DNA from: an uncultured Acetatifactor sp.
Lineage (GTDB): Bacteria > Bacillota > Clostridia > Lachnospirales > Lachnospiraceae
Length of the DNA stretch: 64,000 nucleotides
Assembly (NCBI GenBank): GCA_934394815.1
Contig: CAKRRD010000001.1
Coordinates: 186,001-250,000, forward strand
Direction of reading: 5' to 3'
This document shows positions 43,373 to 53,127 of this stretch, piece by piece. The translations under genes were made by a program, and so were the position numbers. The first letter of the stretch is position 1. Every line of letters starts with the position of its first letter. Under the pieces are notes generated by a model. That model was given only the letters and a program-made list of their open reading frames with translations. It did no database searches and was not told the origin of the DNA.

Positions 43373-45100
43373 ATGAACAGAAAAAAATGGACCGCTTACA
43401 TCAGAAAGTTTTGGGAGAATCGCGTGTTTATGGGAATCCTGCTGCTGACGGCAGTGGGATCCTACGGCTATAAGGTGACCAATGCAACCATCGGAATCGA
43501 TGATACCCCCTCTCTGTATTATTTTCAGGAGGGACTGATCGCCATTGTAGGGCGCTGGGTGCTGTTTTTATTGAACAAAGTGGTGTCTCTGGCGGAATTC
43601 GTACCCTTTGTGACGGATTTTGCAGCGGTGATTCTGCTGGTACTGGCGGCTGTCGTCTGGTCCGCATTGTTTTATTCGGTTCTGGGTGAGAAGATCCCAG
43701 TGGTGGGATATGCTTTTTTTGCGGCGGTATTCATTTCCTGTCCGCTGATCAGCGAGGTCTTTACGTATTTCCTGCATAACGGAATCGCTATCGGCTATCT
43801 GTGCTGTGGCATCAGCCTGTGTCTGGTGAGAGAGTGGCAGTGCTGCAGCCGGAAAATAGAGAGAAAGACCGGCATCCGGGAAAAATTGGGCTGCCTTGCA
43901 GTGCCGCAGATCGTAGCGGCAGCAGTCTTTTTATGGATCGCCATGGGATGTTATGAATCCTTTATGATCCTGTGGCTGGCGGGACTGATGCTGCTTCTCC
44001 TGACGGAGCGGATCGCTGTGGGACGGCAGCAGAAGGATGTGTTTGCCACGCTGGTGGCCGGTGCGGTGACTGCACTGCTGGCCATTGTGCTGCGCAGTCT
44101 GATGATCGTGGTAGTGACGAAGGCTTTTCATTTGGAATATCTGCAGGGAGAGGCCGTGCAGCGTTCCGTGACGGAAATGCTGGGCTGGATGCTGCAGCCG
44201 GGAGCTTTCAGCGAACTGGCAATGATCCTCAAGAGGACCTTCGTTCTGTATGGAGTGTTTGCCTATGCCTATCTGCCGATCCGGATTTTCGTCCTGTCAG
44301 CGGTGGTGATCACGGTGGTTACGCTGGTACGGGTGATCCGGGGAAGAGACCTGTGGGCGCTGGTGTTGCTGCCGGCATCCTGTCTGGCTGCATTTTCCCT
44401 GCTGTTTGTGGAAGGTAAGGCTACCTTATATCGTTCGGCACAGTTCCTGCCGGTGTTCTGCGGCTATGGAGCGCTGTTATTCTGCTATGGCATCTGGCAG
44501 CTGACGGGAGCTTCTGCGAAAAAAGGGAAGAATACGGCGGGAAGAAAGATCACCGGTGCGGTGCGGGCGCTTACGCTTCTGGTGCTGTGTGTGATTACGT
44601 GGAACCAGTGCATGGATATGACCAGATGGTTCTATATCGACAAGAAAAAGTATGATGTGGCTGTGAAGACAGTGGATCAGATCGCCATGGATCTGGAGCG
44701 GGATTTCGATACTTCCAAACCGGTGATTTTTACCGGCAATTACGAGATCCCTTACAGTATTATTCAGGATGCTTATGTCAGCTACGGAAGTACCACATAT
44801 ATAAAAATGAAGCGGCTGGCAGACCGGATCGATCCGGATCTGCTGGATAAATATAACCGCGGTTCCAAGGGCGTGTGGGTGGCACAGACCCCAGCACTGT
44901 CCGTAATCGACTGGGGGCGCTATGCCTTTGATTCCGATGCGGAACTGGTGAAATTTTTTGCAATGCACGGACACCGGCTGGTGGCGCTGGAGGATATCAG
45001 TCTCTATGCGGAAGCGGAAGAAGAATCCTTGAATCTGCCGGAATATCCTCAGAATGGCTATATCGTAGACAAGGGGGACTATATTATTGTTCACTTCTGA
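43373..45100 (+). CDS. GtrII-like membrane glycosyltransferase
   Basis: This 575-residue polytopic protein follows GAGGTTTTGGAACGGA. The N-terminal loop NATIGIDDTPSLYYFQEG followed by VGRWVLFLLNKV has the I-D-D acidic pair and G-R-W of the Glucos_trans_II family. About eleven hydrophobic segments follow, including CPLISEVFTYFLHNGIAIGY. The C-terminal about 150 residues are soluble (MDLERDFDTSKPVIFTGNYE and beyond). It is one of three GtrII-like proteins in the window. The GtrB-type GT2 at 39232 could supply its donor. The next gene starts inside its last codons. Confidence 0.8.
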   Translation: MNRKKWTAYIRKFWENRVFMGILLLTAVGSYGYKVTNATIGIDDTPSLYYFQEGLIAIVGRWVLFLLNKVVSLAEFVPFVTDFAAVILLVLAAVVWSALFYSVLGEKIPVVGYAFFAAVFISCPLISEVFTYFLHNGIAIGYLCCGISLCLVREWQCCSRKIERKTGIREKLGCLAVPQIVAAAVFLWIAMGCYESFMILWLAGLMLLLLTERIAVGRQQKDVFATLVAGAVTALLAIVLRSLMIVVVTKAFHLEYLQGEAVQRSVTEMLGWMLQPGAFSELAMILKRTFVLYGVFAYAYLPIRIFVLSAVVITVVTLVRVIRGRDLWALVLLPASCLAAFSLLFVEGKATLYRSAQFLPVFCGYGALLFCYGIWQLTGASAKKGKNTAGRKITGAVRALTLLVLCVITWNQCMDMTRWFYIDKKKYDVAVKTVDQIAMDLERDFDTSKPVIFTGNYEIPYSIIQDAYVSYGSTTYIKMKRLADRIDPDLLDKYNRGSKGVWVAQTPALSVIDWGRYAFDSDAELVKFFAMHGHRLVALEDISLYAEAEEESLNLPEYPQNGYIVDKGDYIIVHF

Positions 45101-46859
45101 TAAAAAGGGAAAAACGGGCGTGGACGGATGGATCTCCCGGCTGGACAGGATTCCTCTTTGGTGGCTGGGGATCCTGATTGCGGTTGTGTTTTTCCTGCCC
45201 TATTTTCTGTTGGGGAACGGCTGCGTCTTTGAGATCAATGACCAGTTGGACGAGAGCATCATGAACTATATGCTTCCGGCAAGGCATCTGGGCGATGGCA
45301 GTGCGGTATATCCGGAGATGTTGAACGGTGTGAATGCCAGCGGAATGCAGCCTTCGGCCGTATTGTTCCTGCCGCTGTATTGCCTGTTTTCTGCCAGAGT
45401 GGCATTTGAGATCCAGTATGTGATCTGCTTTCTGCTGGCTTTCCTCGGAATGTATCTGCTGGTGAAGGAAATCACAGACAGCAGTATTCTGGCAGTGATC
45501 TCCGGCAGTTGTTTCTGCGTTCTGCCGCTGTACCCGGTCTACGGATTGTCGGAATTCGGCATTCCGCTGGTGGCATACGCTTTTTTGTGCCTGTGGAAAC
45601 AGAAAAAGAAGGTTCCGGCTCTGCTGCTTACTTTGCTGTTTGGTCTGACCAGTCATCTGGTGTATACAGGATATGTGGTATTGGGGTTATGGCTGCTGGC
45701 ACTGGTGATCGACGGATTCCGCAAACGGAAAAATAAATGGACACTTCTCGGATTTGCGGCCCTGTTGCTCACTTACGTGATCGTCAACCGGGCGCTGATC
45801 CTGGAGATCCTGTTGGGCAGCGGCAGCTATGTCAGCCATCGGGAAGAAATGGTATCGACAGCCACACCTTTTCTGCAGACCTTCCGGGAGGTGTTCCCTG
45901 GCAGTGCCCAGCATGCGCCGTCCCTGCACAAATACCTGATCCTGCCCATCGTCGTGTTTCTGATACTGGGAGCGTTCTGTCCCAAAGAAAAGACAGAGAA
46001 ACGCATTTACCGGGGAGCACTTGTGAATTTCCTGTTCCTGATCGCGATTGCCCTCTTTTATGCGTTCTGCCATACCCAAGCAGTAGTGGATCTGAAAAAC
46101 AGTATGACGGGATTTTTACATTATTTTCAGATTGAGCGTGTGTACTGGCTGTATCCGGCGGGATGGTATCTGGAGCTTGCGCTGGCGGCAGCCGTATTGT
46201 GGCGGACGAAGATTCCACACACGGACAGACGTATGCTTACAGGCAAGCTGGTGATTCTCCTGCTCTGCCTGTTACCGACGCTGCAGCTGTTGAAAGTAAA
46301 TTCCGGCATGTATCTGAATGTCAACCAGAGAAACAACGGTTCCGGCATCACCGGATACATTTCCTGGGAAAGCTGGTTCGCCGAAGATCTGATGCAGGAG
46401 ATCGACGAGGCCATCTGCAGGGACAAGAGCACCTACCGGGTGGCACATCTGGGAATCAGTCCGGCACCGGCATTGATGCATGGTTTCTATACAGTAGACG
46501 GCTATTCCAATAATTATCCCCTGGAGTATAAGCACAGATTCCGGAGAGTGATCGCGGCGGAACTGGAAAAAAACGAAGAGATACGGAACTATTTTGACCT
46601 GTGGGGAAATCGCTGTTATCTGTTCAATAGTATTACCGGTAATTATATGCGCCTGCAAAAGGGTAATTCTCTGGTCTACGAGGGACTGGAGTTCGATATG
46701 GATGCCCTGCGGGAACTGGGCTGCGAGTACCTGTTCTCCGGAGCGGAGATCGCCGATGCCACCCGTATGGGGCTGAAATCTTTGGGATATTACGAGACAG
46801 AGAAATCATATTGGGGAATCTGGGTCTATGTCCTGGAGAAAGAGGAAGGATTACAATGA
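45087..46859 (+). CDS. Polytopic membrane protein, DUF6044/YfhO-like
   Basis: This 590-residue protein: no ATG or GTG fits before the first membrane helix, so TTG 45087 is taken, overlapping the previous stop by 14 bases; GGGGG lies 11 bases upstream. About a dozen hydrophobic segments are present. The outside loop GNGCVFEINDQLDESIMNYM and later NSMTGFLHYFQIERVYWLYP, with HREEM earlier, recall the DUF6044/YfhO group of large membrane proteins in glycan and teichoic acid loci. YfhO itself acts in lipoteichoic acid glycosylation. The soluble C-terminal part includes HGFYTVDGYSNNYPLEYKHR. The family match is from memory of motifs and is moderate. Confidence 0.7.
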   Translation: MFTSDKKGKTGVDGWISRLDRIPLWWLGILIAVVFFLPYFLLGNGCVFEINDQLDESIMNYMLPARHLGDGSAVYPEMLNGVNASGMQPSAVLFLPLYCLFSARVAFEIQYVICFLLAFLGMYLLVKEITDSSILAVISGSCFCVLPLYPVYGLSEFGIPLVAYAFLCLWKQKKKVPALLLTLLFGLTSHLVYTGYVVLGLWLLALVIDGFRKRKNKWTLLGFAALLLTYVIVNRALILEILLGSGSYVSHREEMVSTATPFLQTFREVFPGSAQHAPSLHKYLILPIVVFLILGAFCPKEKTEKRIYRGALVNFLFLIAIALFYAFCHTQAVVDLKNSMTGFLHYFQIERVYWLYPAGWYLELALAAAVLWRTKIPHTDRRMLTGKLVILLLCLLPTLQLLKVNSGMYLNVNQRNNGSGITGYISWESWFAEDLMQEIDEAICRDKSTYRVAHLGISPAPALMHGFYTVDGYSNNYPLEYKHRFRRVIAAELEKNEEIRNYFDLWGNRCYLFNSITGNYMRLQKGNSLVYEGLEFDMDALRELGCEYLFSGAEIADATRMGLKSLGYYETEKSYWGIWVYVLEKEEGLQ

Positions 46860-48412
46860 GATCAAAAGCACGGACATGGAATAAAAATCACGTCATTTTA
46901 TTGCTGGTCTTAGGGCTGGCGGTACTGACCCGATGGGTCGGACTGGGAAAGATCCCCGGAGGCATACTTCCGGATGAAGCTTACGGAGCCTATAATGCCT
47001 GGGCTTTGTTAAAGGATGGGATCGACAGCAGAGGATATCATTTCCCGGTGTATTTTGTAGCCTGGGGAAGCGGCATGAATGTGCTGTATTCGTATCTGGC
47101 AATCCCGCTGTTTCGCCTGTTCGGCGCTACGATCACCGTATACCGGATCCCACAGGCCCTGTTCGGCATTCTGGGAGTCTACGCGGCCTATGTGCTGGGA
47201 AGAGAATTATATAATGAAAACTTCGGCCTGTTCTTTTCCTTCGTACTGGCGATCAATCCCTGGAATATTATGAACAACCGTTTTGCGCTGGAGTCCAATC
47301 TGGCACCGTCCCTGCTTTTGATCGCAGTGACGCTGTTGGTGCTGGGCGTGAAGAAAAAGACGATCTATCTTCCCTGTGCAGCAGTTGTCTTTGGCGCAAC
47401 CTTATATGCCTATGCCCAGAGCTGGATCGTGATACCGCTTTTCCTGCTGCTGTTTCTGATCGTGTACCGCAAGAGGATCCCCTTCGGAAAGCATCTGTGG
47501 ATCGCGGTGGCAATATTGTTCGTGATGGCGTGTCCCTTATTGTATTTTGTGGGAGTGAATCTGGGATTCCTTCCGGAGGTAAAAACAGCGTTCTTCTCCA
47601 TTCCAAGATTGTTGTCTTTCCGTGGAGAGGAGTTAAACCTTGCCAATATTCTTTCCGGTGTGAAGACTCTGCTCAGATTAATTTTTGTGCGGCAGTATGA
47701 CGGTACCAGCTATACGGCCTGTGAAGAGACGGGAGCTTATTATTATTTTACGACCCCGTTCTGCATTCTGGGGATCCTGATCCAGATGATCAGCTTCTTC
47801 CGGAACCGGAAGCAGGAGAGAGCCTGGGAGTATGTCATGCTTCTCTGGCTTGTGAGTGCCGGAGTGATGAGTGTACTGAATGAGGTAATTACGATCATTC
47901 ATGTGAACCTGATACATATTCCGGTTATTTTCTACGGAGCCTACGGCATTTACAGAATCAGCGAAAAATTAAGGAACAAAGTGTTTTCCGGCGTGTGTCT
48001 TGCGGTACTTTGTATATCCTTTGTTGTCTTTTTGCAGGATTATGTGGAAAATAACAGAGTGGTCTCCATGTTCTGTGGTGATGAGGCCAAAGAGGCGATG
48101 ACGGCGGCAGGAGAAGCTTCGGAAAACGGGGAATATACCATTGTGAAGCCCCAGACCATTAATTTCGCTGTGATCCTGTGGAATGAGAAGATCCCGGTGC
48201 GGGAATTTATGGACAGCGTGGTATATACCGGAGATGTGGGCTGGGAAAATGCGGAAGAATTCTGCGGTTTCAGGTATGTACAGGATCTGCAGGACGCAGT
48301 GGAAGATGGGGTATATCTGATCCCGCATGCTTACGAAGAGGAAATGATGCACAGAGATTATGAAGTCATTACCGTAAATGATATTTATTCACTGGCGGTC
48401 AGACAGCCGTAA
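46856..48412 (+). CDS. GT39/ArnT-like membrane glycosyltransferase
   Basis: This 518-residue protein starts at ATG 46856 (ATGA overlap with the previous stop) behind AGGAAGGA. It has the acidic loop PGGILPDEAYGAYNAWALLK, then HFPVYFVAWGSGMNVLYSYL, and LAINPWNIMNNRFALESNLA, closely mirroring the protein at 24101. The two are clear paralogues with about the same length and layout, and both are GT-C enzymes using polyprenyl-phosphate sugars. The C-terminal tail of about 110 residues is soluble. It ends the long plus-strand run; its last 24 bases overlap the end of the convergent gene at 48389-49039. Confidence 0.82.
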   Translation: MRSKARTWNKNHVILLLVLGLAVLTRWVGLGKIPGGILPDEAYGAYNAWALLKDGIDSRGYHFPVYFVAWGSGMNVLYSYLAIPLFRLFGATITVYRIPQALFGILGVYAAYVLGRELYNENFGLFFSFVLAINPWNIMNNRFALESNLAPSLLLIAVTLLVLGVKKKTIYLPCAAVVFGATLYAYAQSWIVIPLFLLLFLIVYRKRIPFGKHLWIAVAILFVMACPLLYFVGVNLGFLPEVKTAFFSIPRLLSFRGEELNLANILSGVKTLLRLIFVRQYDGTSYTACEETGAYYYFTTPFCILGILIQMISFFRNRKQERAWEYVMLLWLVSAGVMSVLNEVITIIHVNLIHIPVIFYGAYGIYRISEKLRNKVFSGVCLAVLCISFVVFLQDYVENNRVVSMFCGDEAKEAMTAAGEASENGEYTIVKPQTINFAVILWNEKIPVREFMDSVVYTGDVGWENAEEFCGFRYVQDLQDAVEDGVYLIPHAYEEEMMHRDYEVITVNDIYSLAVRQP

Positions 48413-49039
48413 GACCATTCCGGTCAGAAAAATACCGGCCAGCAACAGCCAGGAGATCATGGCAAAGGCTTTATAACAGGAGTAGGAAGAGGTGTAGTAC
48501 ATCTGGCACAGAAGGCGGCCATTCTGCACCTGACCATCGTAACGGTAATCGGATACTTTATCCAGATAGTAGAATTCGTCATCGGTAGACAACAGACTGA
48601 AGGCGGAGGAGGGATCGTCTGACATATTTTCAATGTGAATGGTGAAAGTACTCCCGGCACAGTTGGACTGACCGAGATAGAAATTCAGATAGCGGCCATT
48701 GGGCAGTGCAGTCAGATTCAGAAGTTCATTTGCGATCAGATCATCATTCCGGAGTACGGAAATCATGACCTGTGTATCCGGGGATATTTCTTCGGAATAG
48801 GAAAAGGCGATGTCAATGCGGTCCAGATTGGGCTTGTCCCAGTAGATATCCTCCTCAATGGATTCCCCGGGCAGCAGTACCTCCGTGTCCTTCGGATAGG
48901 CGACCGTGAGGGAATCGATGGAAATATTGGGAGTGATCTCTTTTTTCCATACGATTATCATACCACAACAAAGGAATGCCCACAGAACGACCAAAAAAAT
49001 TCTCCGGAACAGAGGATGGGATACTAAAAATTTCTTCAT
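48389..49039 (-). CDS. Hypothetical double-anchored membrane protein
   Basis: This 216-residue protein starts at the ATG complementary to 49037-49039 behind AGGAG. A transmembrane segment lies at about 13-33 and another at the C-terminus (about 190-210). The intervening about 155 residues are rich in beta-prone and acidic sequence (ISPDTQVMISVLRNDDL, LPNGRYLNFYLGQSN) and would be outside the cell. I do not recognise the family. Position at the boundary of two large glycan operons, in opposite orientation and sharing 24 bases of 3' end with a GT-C gene, suggests a role in the same surface pathway. Codon use and ribosome site support a real gene. Confidence 0.72.
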   Translation of the reverse strand: MKKFLVSHPLFRRIFLVVLWAFLCCGMIIVWKKEITPNISIDSLTVAYPKDTEVLLPGESIEEDIYWDKPNLDRIDIAFSYSEEISPDTQVMISVLRNDDLIANELLNLTALPNGRYLNFYLGQSNCAGSTFTIHIENMSDDPSSAFSLLSTDDEFYYLDKVSDYRYDGQVQNGRLLCQMYYTSSYSCYKAFAMISWLLLAGIFLTGMVLRLSDRQ

Positions 49040-49184
49040 AAGTTTCTCCTTTGTAAGTGGATAGAATACGTTTATTCGTTTATTATAGCATACAAATCTT
49101 AAATTTTGTTAAGAAAATAAAGGTTTCTGTTTCGATATTTGAAAAATATGTTAGAATAGAAAAATAAAGTGAAGCAGTGAAATA

Positions 49185-50282
49185 ATGGAAAATAAGATGA
49201 AAGACAGAATTTATATCTGTCACACTTACTATCATGTATATGTGACTTTTTTAAAAGAACTGAAATTACGGGCGGAGGCAGATCCTGCAAAGAGAGCGGG
49301 GACTGCTGCTTTAGTGCTGTCCAAAATGTCCAATAACTTTGAGAATCTGAAAGCCCGGGTGGAGAGCACGGGATTGTTTGAAGAAGTATTGGAATTCGAT
49401 GAGAAACGGGAAGACTTTTTTCCGGAGTTGGCGAAATACCGGAAGGATACCGGAAGCTTTCTGGGGAACCTGAAAAACCGCATCCGTTTTACCAGAGAGT
49501 ATGCCAGACTGGAAGCCCCCTTCGTGCCGGTAGACCTTCGGACGTACAGGGATATCTATGTCTATTGTGACTCCGATCCCATCGGCTATTACCTGAACCA
49601 GAACCATATCCGGTATCATGCCGTGGAGGACGGACTGAACTGTCTGAAGAATTTCGATGCGGCGCGCTACGACAATCGCGGACATTTTAAAATCAAGGCC
49701 TTTTTATCCATGTATCTGAATCTGATCTTCGTCCAGAACGGTTACGGGAAATATTGCATGGATATGGAAGTCAATGACATCTCCGCAATCCGTTATCCCT
49801 GCCCCAGATATATCGAAGTGCCGAGAAAGCCTCTGGAAGACCGTCTGACGGCAGAGGACAAGCAGCTGATCCTGCAGGCCTTTGTGCGGAACAAGGAGGA
49901 ACTGGAACGGCAGATTGAAGAGAGCAGCAAGGTGGGGGATAAGATACTGATCCTCACAGATCCGGTATGTGCCTTGGATGTGAGAGAACAGATCTTCCGG
50001 GATATTATTAAAAGGTATGAAAAAGAGGGTACCATTTTCCTAAAGCCCCATCCCAGAGATCTGCTGGATTATCAGAAGCTTTTCGCAGAGTATCCGCAGT
50101 TTGATGCGTCCATGCCCATGGAGATGCTGAACTTTTTTCCGGGCCTGCGTTTTCAAAAAGTGGTAACCATATTTACCGAGGTGAAGGGACTTCCTTTCGC
50201 GGACGAAGCCGTACGTCTCGGCCCCGATTTTATGGATGCCTATGAGGATCCTCTGATCCACCGACAGAATGAACAGATATAA
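49185..50282 (+). CDS. Sialyltransferase-like (GT52-type) glycosyltransferase
   Basis: This 365-residue soluble protein starts at ATG 49185; an ATG 12 bases later is an alternative. It begins with the GT-B-like strand RIYICHTYYHVYVTFLKEL. It contains the two motifs common to bacterial sialyltransferase families: an acidic-acidic-Gly site, E148-D149-G150 in YHAVEDGLNCL, and a His-Pro site, H289-P290 in IFLKPHPRDLLDY. In known enzymes these bind the acceptor/base and the CMP moiety. Given the complete CMP-pseudaminic acid pathway in the same run of genes, the natural inference is a nonulosonic acid transferase. It is the first gene of that run and 15 bases before the ABC flippase. Confidence 0.72.
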   Translation: MENKMKDRIYICHTYYHVYVTFLKELKLRAEADPAKRAGTAALVLSKMSNNFENLKARVESTGLFEEVLEFDEKREDFFPELAKYRKDTGSFLGNLKNRIRFTREYARLEAPFVPVDLRTYRDIYVYCDSDPIGYYLNQNHIRYHAVEDGLNCLKNFDAARYDNRGHFKIKAFLSMYLNLIFVQNGYGKYCMDMEVNDISAIRYPCPRYIEVPRKPLEDRLTAEDKQLILQAFVRNKEELERQIEESSKVGDKILILTDPVCALDVREQIFRDIIKRYEKEGTIFLKPHPRDLLDYQKLFAEYPQFDASMPMEMLNFFPGLRFQKVVTIFTEVKGLPFADEAVRLGPDFMDAYEDPLIHRQNEQI

Positions 50283-50297
50283 GTTGGGAGACCGTCA

Positions 50298-52052
50298 ATG
50301 ATACAGATCATCAAAAAATTACGTGTCCTGCTGGACAAAAAACAGAAGAGAACCATGGTGGGACTGATCATTCTTATGGTAATCAGTGCCTTTTTGCAGA
50401 CTGCCGGTGTGGGAATGCTGGTGGAGGTCATGCAGATCGTCATTGATCCCGAAGCGGTGCAGCACAGCCGGGTGGCGGAAGCCTGTTATGAGATTCTGGG
50501 GGTGGAGAGTTACCGGACCTTTTCGATCATTGTCATGGTGCTGCTGATCCTGGTATTCGTGGTGAAGAACCTGTTTACCTATGTACAGCAGAAGCTGACC
50601 TTATCCTTTGTCTATACGAACCAGTTCCGTACTTCCGAGCGCATGATGCGCAATTATCTGCGCCGCGGCTATGAATTTTATCTGAATGCGGATACCGCCG
50701 TGGTACAGCGCAGCATCACTTCGGATGTTAACAATATGTATGCTCTGATCCTGGCACTGTTACAGCTGTTGTCTGACAGCGTGGTGTCTGTGTTCGTCAT
50801 CAGCTATTGCTTTATTTCCAGCGGTACCATGACGATCCTGATGGCGGTAGTACTGCTTCTTCTGATGTGGTTGATCAAGAGAGTGCTCAAGCCCATCATG
50901 TACAAGGCCGGTAAGGACAATCAGGACTACTACAGCAGCCTGTTCAAATGGATCTCCCAGACCGTACAGGGCATCAAGGAAGTGAAAATCTCCGGCAAGG
51001 AGCAGTATTTCGTGTCCGAGTACCGCAAGTGCGGCAAGGGCTATGTGGATGCTGTGCAGCGCTACAGCCTGTACAATCAGGTGCCGAAGCTGCTGATCGA
51101 GACAGCCTGTGTTGCCACTATGGTAGGATACATGATCTTCCTGGTAGCCACCGGAGTGCCTACGGAAAATATGCTGACCGTATTCGGAACGCTGGCGGCA
51201 GCGGCTCTGGTACTGCTGCCCTGTGTGAACCGTATCAACAACCAGATCAATTCCATCGCCTATTTTGAGCCGTTCTTCATGGGTGTCAGCGACAATCTGC
51301 AGGATGAGATCAACGGACAGAATATTGATATGTCCTTTGCTACGGATGAAGACGAGAAGCTGGATGTAAAGGAAAGCATCCGGATGAAAGATATTACTTA
51401 TGCATACCCCAATACGGAGCGTCTGATCTTCAATCATGCGGATCTGAAGATCCCGGTGGGCGCATCGGTGGGTATCGTGGGTACTTCCGGCGCCGGCAAG
51501 AGTACGGTGGTGGATATCCTGCTGGGACTGCTGGAGCCAAGCACGGGACATATCTATGCGGACAGCGTGGATGTGAAGGAACCGGGCAACTACCGGAAAT
51601 GGCTGAAAAATATCGGCTATATCCCCCAGATGATCTTCATGCTGGACGACACGATCCGCAAAAATGTGGCCTTCGGCGTGCCGGAGGATAAGATCGACGA
51701 GGACAGACTGTGGGAAGTATTGAAAGAGGCACAGCTGGATGAATTCATAAAGACGCTGCCGGACGGTCTGGAGACCGGCATCGGTGAGCGGGGCATCCGT
51801 CTCTCCGGAGGGCAGAGACAGCGTATCGGTATCGCCAGAGCGCTGTACAATGATCCGGAGGTACTGATCCTGGATGAGGCCACTTCCGCACTGGACAACG
51901 ACACGGAGGCAGCCATCATGGAGTCCATTAACCGACTGCATGGCCGCAAGACCCTGATCATTATCGCCCACAGATTACAGACCATTGAAAAATGCGATAT
52001 TGTCTACCGGGTAGAAGACGGCAGAGCAAAAATAGAACGGGGAAGCCTGTAA
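50298..52052 (+). CDS. ABC transporter, PglK/MsbA-like lipid-linked glycan flippase
   Basis: This 584-residue half transporter has membrane and ATPase domains fused. There are six hydrophobic segments over residues 20-310. The nucleotide-binding domain has Walker A GTSGAGKST (395-402), Q-loop Q444, signature LSGGQ (502-506), Walker B LILDEATS (523-530) and the H-loop in IIAHRLQT. The EVKISGKEQYFVSEY segment before the ATPase and the overall length resemble PglK, the flippase for lipid-linked oligosaccharide, more than drug exporters. It is placed between the sialyltransferase-like gene and a GT2, which supports export of a finished lipid-linked unit. It would function as a homodimer. Confidence 0.85.
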   Translation: MIQIIKKLRVLLDKKQKRTMVGLIILMVISAFLQTAGVGMLVEVMQIVIDPEAVQHSRVAEACYEILGVESYRTFSIIVMVLLILVFVVKNLFTYVQQKLTLSFVYTNQFRTSERMMRNYLRRGYEFYLNADTAVVQRSITSDVNNMYALILALLQLLSDSVVSVFVISYCFISSGTMTILMAVVLLLLMWLIKRVLKPIMYKAGKDNQDYYSSLFKWISQTVQGIKEVKISGKEQYFVSEYRKCGKGYVDAVQRYSLYNQVPKLLIETACVATMVGYMIFLVATGVPTENMLTVFGTLAAAALVLLPCVNRINNQINSIAYFEPFFMGVSDNLQDEINGQNIDMSFATDEDEKLDVKESIRMKDITYAYPNTERLIFNHADLKIPVGASVGIVGTSGAGKSTVVDILLGLLEPSTGHIYADSVDVKEPGNYRKWLKNIGYIPQMIFMLDDTIRKNVAFGVPEDKIDEDRLWEVLKEAQLDEFIKTLPDGLETGIGERGIRLSGGQRQRIGIARALYNDPEVLILDEATSALDNDTEAAIMESINRLHGRKTLIIIAHRLQTIEKCDIVYRVEDGRAKIERGSL

Positions 52053-52056
52053 GCCT

Positions 52057-53088
52057 ATGAGTAAAAAACTGAGCATCATCGTGCCTGTCTATAATATGGC
52101 GGCAGAGGGAAAACTGAATTATTGTCTGGACAGTCTGGTGGGACAGACTATCCGGGGATGGTACGATTATGAGATCCTCTGTGTGGATGATGCCTCTACA
52201 GACGAATCTCTGGAGATCCTGTTAGATTATCAGAAACGCTATCCGGAACTGGTCTGTGTTATTCCGAACTCTGTGAACTTAAGACAGGGCGGTGCCAAGA
52301 ATGTTGGATTGCGGGCAGCACAGGGGGAATGGATCGGATTCATCGACAGTGACGACTGGGTATCTCCGGACTACTATGAGAAGCTTCTGAAGAAGGCGGA
52401 GGTAACCGGCGCGGATCTGGTGGGCTGTGATTACAGTCTGGTGGATCATCATACCTTTGAAGTCGGCAAAGTCATTGTCAATAACACGCCGGATCAGACC
52501 GGGGACCTGACGAAGGAAAAGCATGAGAGACTGTTCATGCGCCCCGGCAGTATGGTGTTGAAAATCTATAAACATAGTGTGATCCGGGAGAATCATCTGG
52601 ATTTTCCGGAACATATTTTCTACGAAGATAACTGTGCAGGCCCCTTGTGGAGCCTGTACTTTCGACGTTTTGAGAGAGTGGAGGAACCGCTGTATTATTA
52701 TTACCAGCATGCGGTGTCCACGGTCCATCACATCACGGAAGAGAAGTGCCGCGACCGTATGAAGGCGGCGGAGCTTTTATATACGGAATGTGAGAGCAGG
52801 GGATTCCTTACGCAATACCGGGAGCAGATCGAATACCGTTTCACGGAACTGTATTATGCGATCACGCTGTTCTCCTATTTGTCCGGGGTGAGACATCCGA
52901 AGCTGTCTTTTGTAAAAGAATTACGGCAGGGGACGGAAAAACATTTTCCGGAATTCGACCGGAACAAATATTATCTGGAATATACCGGACCGGAGGAACG
53001 AAAGCTGATCGCCCTGCAGAAAAAGAGCGACCTGCGGTTCTATCTCTATTACAGGATCCGGCAGTTTGTATGGAAATTACGGGCCTGA
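52057..53088 (+). CDS. GT2 family glycosyltransferase
   Basis: This 343-residue protein starts four bases after the ABC gene. A soluble family 2 domain (residues 1-220) is present: LSIIVPVYNMAAEGKLNYCL, CVDDASTDESLEIL, the metal site GFIDSDDWVSPDYYEKLL and GSMVLKIYKHSVI. No transmembrane segment is predicted. It follows the plan of enzymes that add a sugar to a growing lipid-linked chain at the cytoplasmic face. In this operon it likely builds the oligosaccharide that the ABC protein flips and that the sialyltransferase-like protein caps. The sugar is unknown. Confidence 0.85.
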   Translation: MSKKLSIIVPVYNMAAEGKLNYCLDSLVGQTIRGWYDYEILCVDDASTDESLEILLDYQKRYPELVCVIPNSVNLRQGGAKNVGLRAAQGEWIGFIDSDDWVSPDYYEKLLKKAEVTGADLVGCDYSLVDHHTFEVGKVIVNNTPDQTGDLTKEKHERLFMRPGSMVLKIYKHSVIRENHLDFPEHIFYEDNCAGPLWSLYFRRFERVEEPLYYYYQHAVSTVHHITEEKCRDRMKAAELLYTECESRGFLTQYREQIEYRFTELYYAITLFSYLSGVRHPKLSFVKELRQGTEKHFPEFDRNKYYLEYTGPEERKLIALQKKSDLRFYLYYRIRQFVWKLRA

Positions 53089-53127
53089 AGGGGGGCCACG
53101 GGTCATGAGAAAGACGAGGTTATTAAA

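Noticed and set aside
50760..51971. 403-residue minus-strand open frame
   Set aside because: Shadow of the ABC transporter gene, whose Walker A, LSGGQ and Walker B motifs are intact on the plus strand. The reverse frame is His/Gln-rich without motifs.
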